Shown here: piece after piece, positions 8,215 through 16,953 of the stretch | Numbering within the stretch: position 1 is the stretch's first letter | Layout of the letters: every line of letters starts with the position of its first letter | Assembly (NCBI RefSeq): GCF_900163715.1 | Contig: NZ_FWFF01000017.1 | Location: 248,001 to 312,000 of the forward strand | Source of the DNA: Brevibacterium yomogidense | GTDB taxonomy: Bacteria > Actinomycetota > Actinomycetes > Actinomycetales > Brevibacteriaceae | Direction of reading: 5' to 3' | Length of the DNA stretch: 64,000 bases | Translations under genes and position numbers: made by a program | The notes under the pieces: model-generated | The model's database searches: none | Told to the model about the DNA's origin: nothing | The model's input: the letters and a program-made list of their open reading frames with translations, nothing else

Positions 8215-9732
8215 ATGAAGCTCAGCACGATGCTCCGCGGGTCCGCTATGCGGGCTCCCCAGGCGCAGGCACTGGTCAGCGGCGAGACGACATGGACGTA
8301 CACGGAGCTCGTGGCCGAATCCGAGAAGGCCGCCGGGCTGCTGGCCGACCGCGGCGTGAGGTCCGGCGACACCGTCGCGGCGATGACATTCAACGAACCC
8401 GCCTTCGTCTTCACGGCCTTCGGCGCATGGATGCTGGGCGCGACGTTCGTGCCGGTGAACCACAAGCTGCAGGTCCCGGAGGTCGCCTACACGGTGGGCC
8501 ACAGCGGCGCGACCGTGGGCGTGGTGAGCGGGGAGCTCGCGGAGACCGCTCGGGCCGGTGCGCCGGACGTCGACTGGCTGACGACCGGAGCGGGCGGAAC
8601 GTTCGAGGAGCTCCACGCAGAGGCCGAGCCCTGGACGGAGACCCACGACGACGACCGAGCGCCCGCGGAGGTGCTCTACACATCCGGGACGACGAGCGCG
8701 CCCAAGGGCTGCGTGCACACGCACGACTCCCTGGTGCGGCTGGCGACGCAGCTCTCCCTGAACCTGGGGTACGAATCGGACGAGCGGATCCTCATCGCGA
8801 TGCCCATCTGGCACTCCGCGCCGCTGAACGTCTGCATGCTGCCGGTGCTGCTGATGGGCGGCACGGTCGTGCTGCAGAGGGAGTACCACCCGATCGAGAC
8901 GCTCGAACTGATCGGAGCGGAGCGGATCACGACGTTCTTCGGACCGACGGTCGCGTACCTGGCGCCCCTTCGTGCAGCCGCGGCCTCCGGGAAGGACTTC
9001 GCGGACTTCGACTTCTCGTCGGTGCGGCGCTGGACGTTCGGCGGTGCACCGATCGACGCCGCGGGGACCGGCAAGATCCTCGAGGCCTACCAGCCGGGAG
9101 CGCACTACCAGCTGTTCGGGATGTCGGAGACGGGCCCCAGCGGCAGCGTGCTGCGGCCGCACGAGCAGCTGGAGAAGCCGGGAAGCATCGGGAGATCCGG
9201 GATGATCGGTGTGCAGATGCGCGTCGTCACAGCGGACGGGACGGACGCGGGGCCGGGGGAGTCGGGAGAGATCTGGTTCCTGTCGGACACCGTCATGAAG
9301 GGATACCTGGGGAGCCCCGACGCGACCGAGGCCGCGTTCGAAGGCCGCTGGTACAAGACCGGCGACATCGCGCGTGTGGATGAGGACGGCTACTACTACG
9401 TCGTCGACCGGCTCAAGGACGTCATCATCGTGGGCGGTGAGAACGTGTTCTCCCTCGAGGTCGAGGAGGCGATCGCGCTGCATCCAGGCGTGGCGGACGT
9501 AGCCGTGGTCGGGAAGCCGGATCCCGAGTGGGGCCAGCAGGTCGTCGCGTTCGTGACCCCGGCGGAGGGTGAGGCGGGAGCAGGCCTCACGACGGAGGGC
9601 CTGCGCGAGTTCCTCGAATCGAAGCTGGCGCGCTACAAGCTGCCGCGGGAGGTCGTCATCGAAGAGGCGCTGCCGCGGAACCCGTCCGGCAAGCTGCTCA
9701 AGCACGAGCTGCGGACGATGGCGGTGGGCTGA
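8215..9732 (+). CDS. Fatty-acid/acyl-CoA synthetase (AMP-binding)
   Basis: A 505-residue ANL-superfamily ligase that activates a carboxylic acid to its acyl-CoA through an acyl-AMP. The phosphate-binding loop is YTSGTTSAPKG (about 155-165), with Ser where Gly is usual. Also seen are the A5 core QLFGMSETGPSG, A7 YKTGDIARVDEDGYYYVVDR and the swivel-domain A10 lysine in NPSGKLLKHEL. Start ATG at 8215 with GGGAG six bases before it. It is divergent from tetR-aidB and likely belongs to the same regulon. Chain length specificity cannot be read from sequence. Confidence 0.9.
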   Translation: MKLSTMLRGSAMRAPQAQALVSGETTWTYTELVAESEKAAGLLADRGVRSGDTVAAMTFNEPAFVFTAFGAWMLGATFVPVNHKLQVPEVAYTVGHSGATVGVVSGELAETARAGAPDVDWLTTGAGGTFEELHAEAEPWTETHDDDRAPAEVLYTSGTTSAPKGCVHTHDSLVRLATQLSLNLGYESDERILIAMPIWHSAPLNVCMLPVLLMGGTVVLQREYHPIETLELIGAERITTFFGPTVAYLAPLRAAAASGKDFADFDFSSVRRWTFGGAPIDAAGTGKILEAYQPGAHYQLFGMSETGPSGSVLRPHEQLEKPGSIGRSGMIGVQMRVVTADGTDAGPGESGEIWFLSDTVMKGYLGSPDATEAAFEGRWYKTGDIARVDEDGYYYVVDRLKDVIIVGGENVFSLEVEEAIALHPGVADVAVVGKPDPEWGQQVVAFVTPAEGEAGAGLTTEGLREFLESKLARYKLPREVVIEEALPRNPSGKLLKHELRTMAVG

Positions 9733-9738
9733 CGGCGA

Positions 9739-9768
9739 GGCCCGAGGCGCCGGTCGGCACCTCGGGCC
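9739..9768. terminator. 9-bp stem-loop after acyl-CoA synthetase
   Basis: GGCCCGAGG and CCTCGGGCC face each other across a 12-base loop, six bases after the stop codon. No T-run follows, so this is a likely but weak terminator. Confidence 0.55.
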
Positions 9769-9855
9769 AGGGGACCTCGGGACCGACGCTCGAGACCGAG
9801 GCCGGGGCTGAGACACGCTCCTGGCCAGCGTCGATGCGTGCGTAGACTCGCGCTC

Positions 9856-10140
9856 ATGTTCGGAGATTGGAAAGCCCACGCACGCATCGACGCGCTCACC
9901 CGCAGAGTGGCGACGCTCGAAGCGCTGGTCGAGCGACTCGCGGGAGCGTCCGGCCTGCCCGCTTCAGAGCTCGAGGAGCTGCGCGACGCGTCGGATCACG
10001 GGCTCACAGCGGAGGTCCGCCGACTGGTCGGAGAGGGCCAGAAGATCAAGGCGATCAAGGAGTACCGCACGGTCACGGGAGCCGGACTGATCGAGGCCAA
10101 GCAGGCTGTCGATGAGTACGAGGCCCGCGGCCGCTGGTGA
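9856..10140 (+). CDS. Small protein with ribosomal L7/L12 C-terminal-like domain
   Basis: A protein of about 94 residues with an N-terminal helix (residues 5-30, heptad-like, probably coiled coil) and a C-terminal segment GQKIKAIKEYRTVTGAGLIEAKQAVDEYE that matches the bL12 C-terminal fold signature (KI.VIK..R..TGLGLKEAK..V). It is not the ribosomal stalk protein: the hinge and N-terminal dimerisation region differ and there is no rplJ next to it. Similar stand-alone L7/L12-domain proteins are common in actinomycetes and have no settled function. I start at MFGDWK (9856); an in-frame ATG at 9838 is possible. It stands alone between a terminator and the symporter pair. Confidence 0.75.
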   Translation: MFGDWKAHARIDALTRRVATLEALVERLAGASGLPASELEELRDASDHGLTAEVRRLVGEGQKIKAIKEYRTVTGAGLIEAKQAVDEYEARGRW

Positions 10141-10301
10141 GCCGGGGCCGCTGGTGGCGCGGGCCCTCGTTGACGGAGCATCTACGCTGGCAGTAGCCCG
10201 TCAACGAACACAGCGCAGTGTCCGCTCTTCGGGTCCGCGCTCATCCGGCTGCGGCTCTCAGAGGCGTCACTGCGTTGTCTGCCAGCGAAGGACCTCCTGC
10301 C

Positions 10302-10565
10302 ATGGCCAGAAAGACGCCGACGCCTCTGACCATCACGTACTGGACGATCATCATCGCCGGTCTTGCCGCACTGCAGTTCCCCGGAATCCTCTTCTACCAC
10401 GATGTGGCGGAGCCGCGGATCTTCGGGATGCCGTTCATCTACGGCTTCAACGCACTGATCTGGCTCATCCTCTGCGTGGTGCTGTTCATCGCCTACAGAA
10501 CGAGGTGGGGCCGGCCGCGGCCTGAAGAACTCGCCGATGAGTTCGATGAGGAGGCCGCATCATGA
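10302..10565 (+). CDS. DUF3311/YhdT-like small membrane subunit
   Basis: An 87-residue protein with two membrane helices (about 13-32 and 44-65) and an acidic C-terminal tail (EELADEFDEEAAS). This is the size and shape of the DUF3311 proteins that accompany sodium:solute symporters. The ATG at 10302 has GAAGGA nine bases upstream; longer in-frame starts lack this. It overlaps the symporter gene by ATGA, so it is almost certainly an accessory subunit of that carrier. Confidence 0.82.
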   Translation: MARKTPTPLTITYWTIIIAGLAALQFPGILFYHDVAEPRIFGMPFIYGFNALIWLILCVVLFIAYRTRWGRPRPEELADEFDEEAAS

Positions 10566-12064
10566 GCACTGACGAGATCCTGGGGATCGCGGTCATCTGC
10601 TTCTTCCTCCTCATCCCGCTCGTCCTCGGAACGATCGCGTCGAGGTTCTCGAAGTCCACGACGGCCGACTACTTCGTCCAAGGGCGGGCGATGGGATCCG
10701 TGGCGGTGTTCTTCACTGTCACCGCCACGTGGTGGAGCGCGTTCGCGTTCCTCGGGTCGAACGCGAGCTTCTACCTCGACGGCCCCCTCTTCTGGACCGC
10801 GCTGGTCTGGAACATCTTCTTCGGCGTCATGTACTACTGGATCGGCAAGCGCGTCTGGTTCCACGGCAAGCGCGGTGACTACCTCACCGCGCGGGACTTC
10901 TTCGCCGACCTCTTCGGCTCGTCCAAGCTCGCGACCTTCATCGCGATCGTCCTGCTGGTCTTCACCGTCCCGCACCTCCAGATCCAGCTGACCGGCGGCG
11001 CCTACCTCATGGAGGTGGCCTCCGGCGGAACGGTCCCGTTCTGGCTGGGCGGCCTGCTCTTCTACGTCGTCATCATCATCTATGTGTGGGCCGGCGGTGT
11101 CCGCGCCATCGCGTGGACGGACATCTTCTACGGCGTCGCGATCTTCCTGGGCCTGATCTTCTCCGGCGTCTTCGTCGTGGGCCACGTCGGTGGCATGGGC
11201 ACGATGTTCGATGAGATCCAACAGGTGAACCCGGACCATCTGCTGTTGGGAGACGGCGTCTGGATGACGTGGATCACGATGTTCCTCATCACCCCGCTGG
11301 GTGCGCTCATGGGGCCGCAGATGTGGACGCGCATGTACGCGACGAAGAGCCCCCGGCTGTTCGACATGATGCCGTTCCTCGTGGGGCTCATGGCGATCGC
11401 CTACCTGGGATCGATGCTGGTGGGCAATGCCGGCACGCTCCTCATGCCCGACATCGAGAATCCCGATCAGGTCCTGCCGCTCGTGCTGCTCGAGTACGCG
11501 CCGATGCTGCTGGCACTCGTCGTCGTCGCGGCGGGCGCAGGTGCGGCGATGTCGACGGCGAACTCGCAGGTCCATGCGATGGGCGCCAGCTACACGATCG
11601 ACTTCCACGACCGCTACTTCCAGAAGGACCTGCCAGAGCGGAAGAAGGTCTGGGTGGGCCGCTGGGCGATCCTGGTGTTCTCCGCGCTCGCCTACATCGC
11701 GGCCCTCTACATCCCGGGGCTGCTCGTCACCATCGGTCTGGTGGCTTTCGGTGGGCTCGCCCAGATCATCGTCCCCACCGTGGGTGCGCTGTTCTGGAAG
11801 CGCGCCAGTGTCGCGGGATCGACCGCCGGTCTGATCGTCGGCCTCGCGACCCTGGTGGTGTTCACCGCGATCCCGCAGTGGGCACCGGGTCCGTTCGCGG
11901 AGGGCGGCGTCGAGCTGCTGGCGCTGCTGCTCAACATCATCGTGTTCGTGGCCGTGAGCCTCTTCACGAAGCCCAGGGATTCGCGGCTGCTGCTCAAGAT
12001 CCGCCGTCGTCACCACGACTTCGCGCGGGAGCGCTGGGACGATCCCGACGAGGTGGAGGCCTAA
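10562..12064 (+). CDS. Sodium:solute symporter (SSS family)
   Basis: A 500-residue integral membrane protein with 12-13 helices and SSS-family features: SKSTTADYFVQGRAMG after helix 1, TATWWSAFAFLGSNASFYLDG, YLTARDFFADLFGS and GAAMSTANSQVHAMGASYTIDF in the central core. Proteins of this kind use a sodium gradient to import monocarboxylates, amino acids or vitamins. The pairing with a DUF3311 partner is the arrangement known for monocarboxylate/pantothenate-type carriers. The substrate is not deducible. Its stop codon lies inside a 16-bp tandem repeat. Confidence 0.9.
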   Translation: MSTDEILGIAVICFFLLIPLVLGTIASRFSKSTTADYFVQGRAMGSVAVFFTVTATWWSAFAFLGSNASFYLDGPLFWTALVWNIFFGVMYYWIGKRVWFHGKRGDYLTARDFFADLFGSSKLATFIAIVLLVFTVPHLQIQLTGGAYLMEVASGGTVPFWLGGLLFYVVIIIYVWAGGVRAIAWTDIFYGVAIFLGLIFSGVFVVGHVGGMGTMFDEIQQVNPDHLLLGDGVWMTWITMFLITPLGALMGPQMWTRMYATKSPRLFDMMPFLVGLMAIAYLGSMLVGNAGTLLMPDIENPDQVLPLVLLEYAPMLLALVVVAAGAGAAMSTANSQVHAMGASYTIDFHDRYFQKDLPERKKVWVGRWAILVFSALAYIAALYIPGLLVTIGLVAFGGLAQIIVPTVGALFWKRASVAGSTAGLIVGLATLVVFTAIPQWAPGPFAEGGVELLALLLNIIVFVAVSLFTKPRDSRLLLKIRRRHHDFARERWDDPDEVEA

Positions 12065-12095
12065 CGAGGTGGAGGCCTGACGAGGTGGGCGCCTG
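12048..12095. repeat. Three tandem 16-bp repeats spanning the symporter stop codon
   Basis: ACGAGGTGGAGGCCTR occurs at 12048, 12064 and, with two changes, at 12080. The TAA stop of the symporter (12062-12064) falls at the first junction. The array fills the gap to the convergent DinB-like gene. Copy number may vary between strains. Confidence 0.8.
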
Positions 12096-12097
12096 AG

Positions 12098-12601
12098 TCA
12101 GGTTCGCTGGGTCCCCGCCGCGTAGGCCGCCTGGCCCACGTGCTGCAGGGCGTCCGCGTAGACGCTCACCAGTCGCACACCGCGCGTGACGGGTGGATCC
12201 CAGCTCTCGTCGATCACTGCGGAGAGATCATCGGGGCGTAGCGTGCTGATGTAGTCGAGCGATTCGTCGGTCACCGCGGACAGGTACCCGCGCAGCAGGT
12301 CCTTGTTCTCGACGACGATCGCGCGCGCCTCGTCCTCCGTGTGTCCGAGGCCCAGGTCGTCGTCCTCCACGTCGAGGTCGAACCGCGCGGACCAGCCCTG
12401 CGCCCAGATCTGCTCGCGGCCCGAGGCGTCGGCCACCTGGACGTCGATCTCCCGGCCGGTGTGCCACACGAGCCACGCGATCGAGTTGGGGTGACCGGCC
12501 GGGTGCCCGTTGAGCTGCTCCGCGTCGACGGAGTCCCAGAAGTGGTCGAGTTCCTGCAGAGGGCGGCGGGCGAGGTCGGTGAGGAGTTCTCGTGAATCCA
12601 T
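12098..12601 (-). CDS. DinB-like / mycothiol-transferase family protein
   Basis: A 167-residue four-helix-bundle protein of the DinB/MSMEG superfamily: early LLTDLARRPLQELDHFWDSV, the metal-ligand-type histidines in IAWLVWHTGREIDVQVAD (about residue 47) and a C-terminal SVYADALQHVGQAAYAAG carrying the third histidine. Three histidines in this pattern bind a metal in thiol-S-transferases; in actinomycetes several members use mycothiol. It is a single gene, convergent with the symporter and running away from the PAS-LuxR gene. Its substrate is unknown. Confidence 0.82.
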   Translation of the reverse strand: MDSRELLTDLARRPLQELDHFWDSVDAEQLNGHPAGHPNSIAWLVWHTGREIDVQVADASGREQIWAQGWSARFDLDVEDDDLGLGHTEDEARAIVVENKDLLRGYLSAVTDESLDYISTLRPDDLSAVIDESWDPPVTRGVRLVSVYADALQHVGQAAYAAGTQRT

Positions 12602-12656
12602 GTCCTCAGTGTGCCCCTCGCGCAGCGCGCCCGGCTAGCCCCTCGGGCCGCCAGGG

Positions 12657-13451
12657 TTACGTTTCCGGGGAATGCGAGCGGAGCACGCCGGCGCCGGCCG
12701 CCCGGGAGGCGACGCCGGCCCGGCTGCGCGCGCCCAGTGCGGTGACGATGCGGCTCACCCGGTCCTTCACCGTGTGCACGCTCAGATGCACGCGTTCGGC
12801 GATCTCCTGGTTCGAGTAGCCATCGGACACCAGTCGGATGATCCCCAGATCGTCCTGCAGACCCAGTGAGCGCGCGGTCTCCAGCTGGAACGAGTCCTCG
12901 ACCGCGTCCAGCGCACGTCCGGCGCGGGCCGGGTCGCTGACGACCTGCCCGGCCACGAGGTTGAGCCGGCGGTACACGTCCATGGCCGCACGCTGCTGGT
13001 CCTCGAGGAGCGCTAGACGGCTGGTCTTCTCTGCGAGCTCCTCCTGGAGTCGGCGCAGTTCCGTGATGTCGCGGCCCACTCCCTGCCGTCCGACCAGACG
13101 GCCGCGCCGATACAGGCTGCCGGCGTGGATCTCGAGCTCCCGCACCTCCCCGTTCGGGCGGAGGATCCGCGTCTCGAAGAAGGGATTCGTCTCCGGTCCC
13201 TCGATCCCGCGGCGGAAGTGCTCCGCCGTGTCAGCGAGCGCGCCCGGTTCGATGACGAGTGAGAAGTGGTGCCCCACGACTTCGTCCGCAGCACGGCCGA
13301 ACACACGCGTGCCCGCAGGGTTCACGTAGGTGAAGCGACCGTCGACGTCGACGGCGTAGACGACGTCGGCCAAGCGGGCCAGCAGGTCCTCGAAGTCGAG
13401 CGCTGAACGATCAGAGGTGGTCACACTCATCAATCTAGTCGGGAATCGCAT
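12657..13451 (-). CDS. PAS-LuxR transcriptional regulator
   Basis: About 264 residues. A PAS domain covers roughly residues 20-130 (LARLADVVYAVDVDGRFTYVNPAGTRVFGRAADEVVGHHF ... GRDITEL), followed by a short helix and a LuxR-type helix-turn-helix near the C-terminus (DDLGIIRLVSDGYSNQEIAERVHLSVHTVKDRVSRI). No kinase or receiver domain is present, so it probably senses a small molecule or redox state directly. The start is uncertain: ATG at 13451 has GGGTGG four bases before it, ATG at 13430 has no ribosome binding site. It is divergent from the acyl-CoA synthetase at 13491 and is a good candidate for its regulator. Confidence 0.82.
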   Translation of the reverse strand: MRFPTRLMSVTTSDRSALDFEDLLARLADVVYAVDVDGRFTYVNPAGTRVFGRAADEVVGHHFSLVIEPGALADTAEHFRRGIEGPETNPFFETRILRPNGEVRELEIHAGSLYRRGRLVGRQGVGRDITELRRLQEELAEKTSRLALLEDQQRAAMDVYRRLNLVAGQVVSDPARAGRALDAVEDSFQLETARSLGLQDDLGIIRLVSDGYSNQEIAERVHLSVHTVKDRVSRIVTALGARSRAGVASRAAGAGVLRSHSPET

Positions 13452-13490
13452 CGAACCACCCGTTCGGGTGCTCGCCGACGACGTCCAGGG

Positions 13491-15248
13491 GTGTCCGACA
13501 GCGTTCCCGCGGCCCAGGATGGGAGGCAGACACCACTCTCGAGGAAGCGAGTTCCCCCAGTGACCCACATCGACGTGCCGCACTCGAGCGTCTTCACCGC
13601 CGACGCGATCGCCGATCGACTCCGCACCGCGACCAGCATGGCCGATCTGCTGGTCACGACGGCGCAGGCCAGCCCTGACCAGATCGCTCTCCGCTCCTAC
13701 GAGACGGGTCTGGAATGGACGTATGAGGAGACGCTGAATCGGATCGGCGCCGTCGCGCAGACTCTGCGCGCGCAGGGTATCCGTCGTGGTCAGCCGGTCG
13801 CCCTCATGCTGCGCAACCGCCCGGAGTTCCACGTCGTCGATGCCGCGATCATGGTGCTGGGCGCCGTACCCTTCAGCATCTACAACACATCCTCCCCGGA
13901 GCAGATCGCCTTCGTGCTCGAGGATTCCGGAGCCGAGGTCGTCCTCGCGGAATCGGGCTTCCTCGCCTCGCTGGAGGCCGCCACGGCGGCGGTGCCGTCC
14001 ATCGACCGGATCCTGCTGATCGATCAGGAGTCCTCCGTCCACGGCGACCTGGTGGCAGAGCTGTCCGCCGCCTCGACGGACTTCGACTTCTCCACAGCCG
14101 CCGATATCGCACCCGACGACCTGCTGACGCTGATCTACACGTCCGGCACCACCGGGGCGCCCAAGGGAGTCGAGCTCACCCATCGCGGCATGCTGGTCCA
14201 GCTGCAGGGGGTCCACTCAGCGGTTCCGCTGCCGGGGCAGGGGCGGCAGGTCTCGTTCCTCCCGGCCGCGCACGTCGCGGACCGCTGGACGTCGCACTAC
14301 TCCGCCTTCATGACCTATGCGAACACGCTGATGTGCGTCGAGGACATGAGCGCGGTACCCGCTGCCGTGGCGCGCACCAGGCCCACCCTGTTCGGTGCTG
14401 TTCCGCGGGTGTGGGAGAAGTTCAAGGCCGCGTTCGAAGCGGGGTACTCCGGCGACCTGCTGGGCGATGCGCGCCAGGACCCGGCGATCGGGGAGGCGCT
14501 GCGCGTGAAGCTCGGCCTGGACGAAGCCGCCTGGGTGGTCACCGGTGCTGCGCCCACGCCGATCGCGGTCGTCGAGTTCTTCGGTGCGCTGGGCCTGCCG
14601 TTGTGCGAGGTGCTGGGCATGTCCGAGGTGTCGTGCTGCGTCGCCGTCAACGCACCGGATGCGCTGCGTGCCGGCAGCGTCGGCCGGCCGCTGGACACCG
14701 TGGAGGTCGCGCTCGCCGACGACGGTGAGGTCCTGGTGGGCGGGCCGCAGGTGATGAAGGGCTACCACGGAGCTCCGGAGAAGACCGCGGACGCCGTCGA
14801 CGCGTCGGGCTGGCTGCGCACGGGGGACATCGGCCGGATCGACGAGGACGGATTCCTCTGGATCATCGACCGGAAGAAGGAGCTGATCATCAACGCGGCC
14901 GGCAAGAACATGTCGCCCACCGCGATCGAGATGGCGATCCGCTCTGCCGGGAACCTCGTGGAGCAGGTCGCCGTGGTCGGGGACCGACGCCCCTACAACG
15001 TGGCGCTGGTCGTCGCGGATCCCGCGCAGGCGGGCGAGAAGGGTCTTGACGATCCGCATCTGCGGGGTCGGATCCAGGAGCAGATCGATCAGGCGAACGC
15101 CACGCTCGCCCGGGTCGAGCAGATCAAGAAGTTCACGCTGCTGCCGGACGCGTGGCGGCCCGGACATGAGCTCACGCCGACGATGAAGTTGCGTCGGCGC
15201 GTGATCGAGGACCTCTATGCGCCGGAGATCGACGAGCTGTACGTCTGA
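13491..15248 (+). CDS. Long-chain acyl-CoA synthetase (FadD15-like)
   Basis: A 585-residue ANL ligase of the large long-chain subgroup. Motifs: IYTSGTTGAPKGVELTHRG (P-loop), FLPAAHVADRW, the helix VPRVWEKFKAAFEAG, EVLGMSEVS, LRTGDIGRIDEDGFLWIIDRKKELIINAAGKNMSP and the terminal LTPTMKLRRR. These are the features of FadD15-type enzymes that activate long-chain fatty acids. The start is either GTG at 13491 or GTG at 13560 (VTHIDVPHSS), which would remove a poorly conserved leader of 23 residues. Only 39 bases separate it from the divergent PAS-LuxR gene. Confidence 0.9.
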   Translation: MSDSVPAAQDGRQTPLSRKRVPPVTHIDVPHSSVFTADAIADRLRTATSMADLLVTTAQASPDQIALRSYETGLEWTYEETLNRIGAVAQTLRAQGIRRGQPVALMLRNRPEFHVVDAAIMVLGAVPFSIYNTSSPEQIAFVLEDSGAEVVLAESGFLASLEAATAAVPSIDRILLIDQESSVHGDLVAELSAASTDFDFSTAADIAPDDLLTLIYTSGTTGAPKGVELTHRGMLVQLQGVHSAVPLPGQGRQVSFLPAAHVADRWTSHYSAFMTYANTLMCVEDMSAVPAAVARTRPTLFGAVPRVWEKFKAAFEAGYSGDLLGDARQDPAIGEALRVKLGLDEAAWVVTGAAPTPIAVVEFFGALGLPLCEVLGMSEVSCCVAVNAPDALRAGSVGRPLDTVEVALADDGEVLVGGPQVMKGYHGAPEKTADAVDASGWLRTGDIGRIDEDGFLWIIDRKKELIINAAGKNMSPTAIEMAIRSAGNLVEQVAVVGDRRPYNVALVVADPAQAGEKGLDDPHLRGRIQEQIDQANATLARVEQIKKFTLLPDAWRPGHELTPTMKLRRRVIEDLYAPEIDELYV

Positions 15249-15282
15249 GCTCGCCGCTCTCCGTACGGACTGAGAGCTGCTG

Positions 15283-15426
15283 TCAGTCCCGTGTGGCCTG
15301 CGTCAGGCGGTTCTTGCGGTGCGACCTGTCTGCGGTCGGCAGCACCAGGAGCGCGATCAGCGGGGAGAACATCAGTGCCGCAAGACCGAGCACGGAGATG
15401 ATGGTGTTGATGTCGGCGTCGCCCAT
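15283..15426 (-). CDS. 47-residue single-span membrane protein
   Basis: A short gene with an excellent ribosome binding site (GGAAGGAG, then GCGGCTCC, then ATG). The protein starts MGDADINTII, has one hydrophobic helix (about residues 8-30, including a central FSP) and a basic, hydrophilic tail (DRSHRKNRLTQ). It lies between the long-chain synthetase stop and the deaminase gene, on the opposite strand from both. I do not recognise a family. Size and topology resemble small accessory subunits of transporters, but no partner gene is next to it. Confidence 0.6.
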   Translation of the reverse strand: MGDADINTIISVLGLAALMFSPLIALLVLPTADRSHRKNRLTQATRD

Positions 15427-15648
15427 GGAGCCGCTCCTTCCAGACACGTGTGGATGCCGCCCGCCGCAGAGCGACGTGAGGCTCGAGAACCGCACCTCCA
15501 CCTTACCGAGTCCGGAGCGACAAGCGAAGTCGGATCGCGCTGCATCTGATGAGTTCCTGGCCGGATCCTGACAGACTGGAGGTGCCCGAGGACGAGCAGC
15601 CTGGTGCAGGCAGATCGATCCCCGGGCGCACGAGGGAAGGGGACCGCA

Positions 15649-16953
15649 GTGCAGATCCGGAACGCGCGCCTCCGCGGCAGGGAGGGCCTCGTCGACATCG
15701 CAGTGGGGGACGGGCGCATCACGTCGATCCGCCCAGCCGCGGTCGCACCTGCCGACGGGGGCCAGTCCGACCGGACCACCGCCTCGGCGGACTTCGACGC
15801 TGCCGGCCGGCTGGTCAGCCCTCAGTTCGTCGAGAACCACATCCACCTCGACTACGCGAAGACCGCGGGCGTGCCACGCGACAACGCGTCCGGCACCCTC
15901 TTCGAGGCGATCGACATCTGGCGCGACCGCAAGGCGCAGGGGCTCCAGCACCACGACCGGATCAAGGACAACGCCCGGGCCGCGGCTCTGAGCGCCGCCT
16001 CCCACGGCGTCGGTTACGTCCGGACGCACGTCGACGTGACGGATCCCGATCTGACTGCCTTCTACGCGCTGCGGGAGCTCAAGGAGGAGATCGCCGCGTG
16101 GTGCAGCCTCCAGATCGTCGCGTTCCCGCAGAACGGGATCTATGCGTTCGACGGCGGTGACGCACTGGTGGACCGCGCGCTGTCCGAAGGCGCGGACGTC
16201 GTGGGCGGCATCCCGCATCTGGAACCCAGCTGGTCCGACGGGGAGCGCTCCGTCGCCTTCCTCTTCGATCTCGCGGAGAAGCACGAGGCGCTGGTCGACA
16301 TCCACTGCGATGAGATCGACGATCCGCAGTCGCGGTTCGTCGATGTGATGGCCGCCGAGGCCCGGGCCCGTGGTCTCCACGGTCGGGTGACCGTCAGCCA
16401 CGCCGTCGCGATGGCCTACTACGCCCCGGGCTACCTGGCCCGGCTGCTGCCCAAGCTCGTCGAAGCGGACCTGGGGTTCGCGATCGCGCCGAATGAGAAC
16501 CTGCAGCTGCAGGGCCGGGGGTTCGGCCCGCCGACTCCGCGCGGGGTCGCCCCCGTGCGCGACCTCGTCGAATGGGGGCTGCCCGTCGCCTTCTGCCAGG
16601 ACTCGATGGAGGACCCCTGGTACCCGATGGGCGCGGGCGACCCGGTGCGCAACCTCGACGCGGGCCTCCACGTGGCCCACCTGCTCACGACGGACCACCT
16701 CGATGCGGCACTGGACTTCATCACCGTGAGCCCGGCCCGCAACCTCGGGCTCGAGGACTACGGGATCCGCGAAGGCGCGCACGCGGACCTGCTCGTCCTG
16801 GACGCGCAGACCGATCGCGAGGTCGTCCGCGAGCATCCGGACGTCCTCCTGTCCCTGCACCGCGGGGTCGAGGTCTTCCGCCAGGAGCCCCGCACCCGCA
16901 CGTGGAGCACGCAGGTCGGGAACACGACCGTCGAGGAGAGGACTGAGTCATGA
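15649..16953 (+). CDS. Cytosine-deaminase-like amidohydrolase
   Basis: A 434-residue metal-dependent amidohydrolase close to CodA. I see the metal-binding HxH (FVENHIHLDY, His64/His66), the DIHCDEIDDPQSRF block with the catalytic Glu, the VSHA histidine and CQDSMEDPWYPMG with the catalytic Asp. CodA has GHDD at this last site; here it is CQDS, so the base specificity may differ from cytosine. GTG at 15649 follows GAAGGGGA and is the best start. The downstream cutA gene overlaps by ATGA. A role in deaminating pyrimidines or related N-heterocycles is likely; the exact substrate is open. Confidence 0.85.
   Translation: MQIRNARLRGREGLVDIAVGDGRITSIRPAAVAPADGGQSDRTTASADFDAAGRLVSPQFVENHIHLDYAKTAGVPRDNASGTLFEAIDIWRDRKAQGLQHHDRIKDNARAAALSAASHGVGYVRTHVDVTDPDLTAFYALRELKEEIAAWCSLQIVAFPQNGIYAFDGGDALVDRALSEGADVVGGIPHLEPSWSDGERSVAFLFDLAEKHEALVDIHCDEIDDPQSRFVDVMAAEARARGLHGRVTVSHAVAMAYYAPGYLARLLPKLVEADLGFAIAPNENLQLQGRGFGPPTPRGVAPVRDLVEWGLPVAFCQDSMEDPWYPMGAGDPVRNLDAGLHVAHLLTTDHLDAALDFITVSPARNLGLEDYGIREGAHADLLVLDAQTDREVVREHPDVLLSLHRGVEVFRQEPRTRTWSTQVGNTTVEERTES

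Noticed and set aside
9856..10140. Ribosomal protein bL12
   Set aside because: Only the C-terminal helix-turn motif matches; the N-terminal dimer domain and hinge are missing and no ribosomal protein gene is adjacent.
10493..12016. 507-codon open frame on the minus strand, antisense to the sodium:solute symporter
   Set aside because: It is rich in Arg, Asp, His and Glu without any domain, typical of the reverse frame of GC-rich coding DNA. The plus strand has a full membrane carrier with a coupled partner gene.
13452..14216. Long N-terminal extension of the PAS-LuxR gene on the minus strand
   Set aside because: It lies wholly antisense to the long-chain acyl-CoA synthetase, has no recognisable domain and no ribosome binding site at its start.
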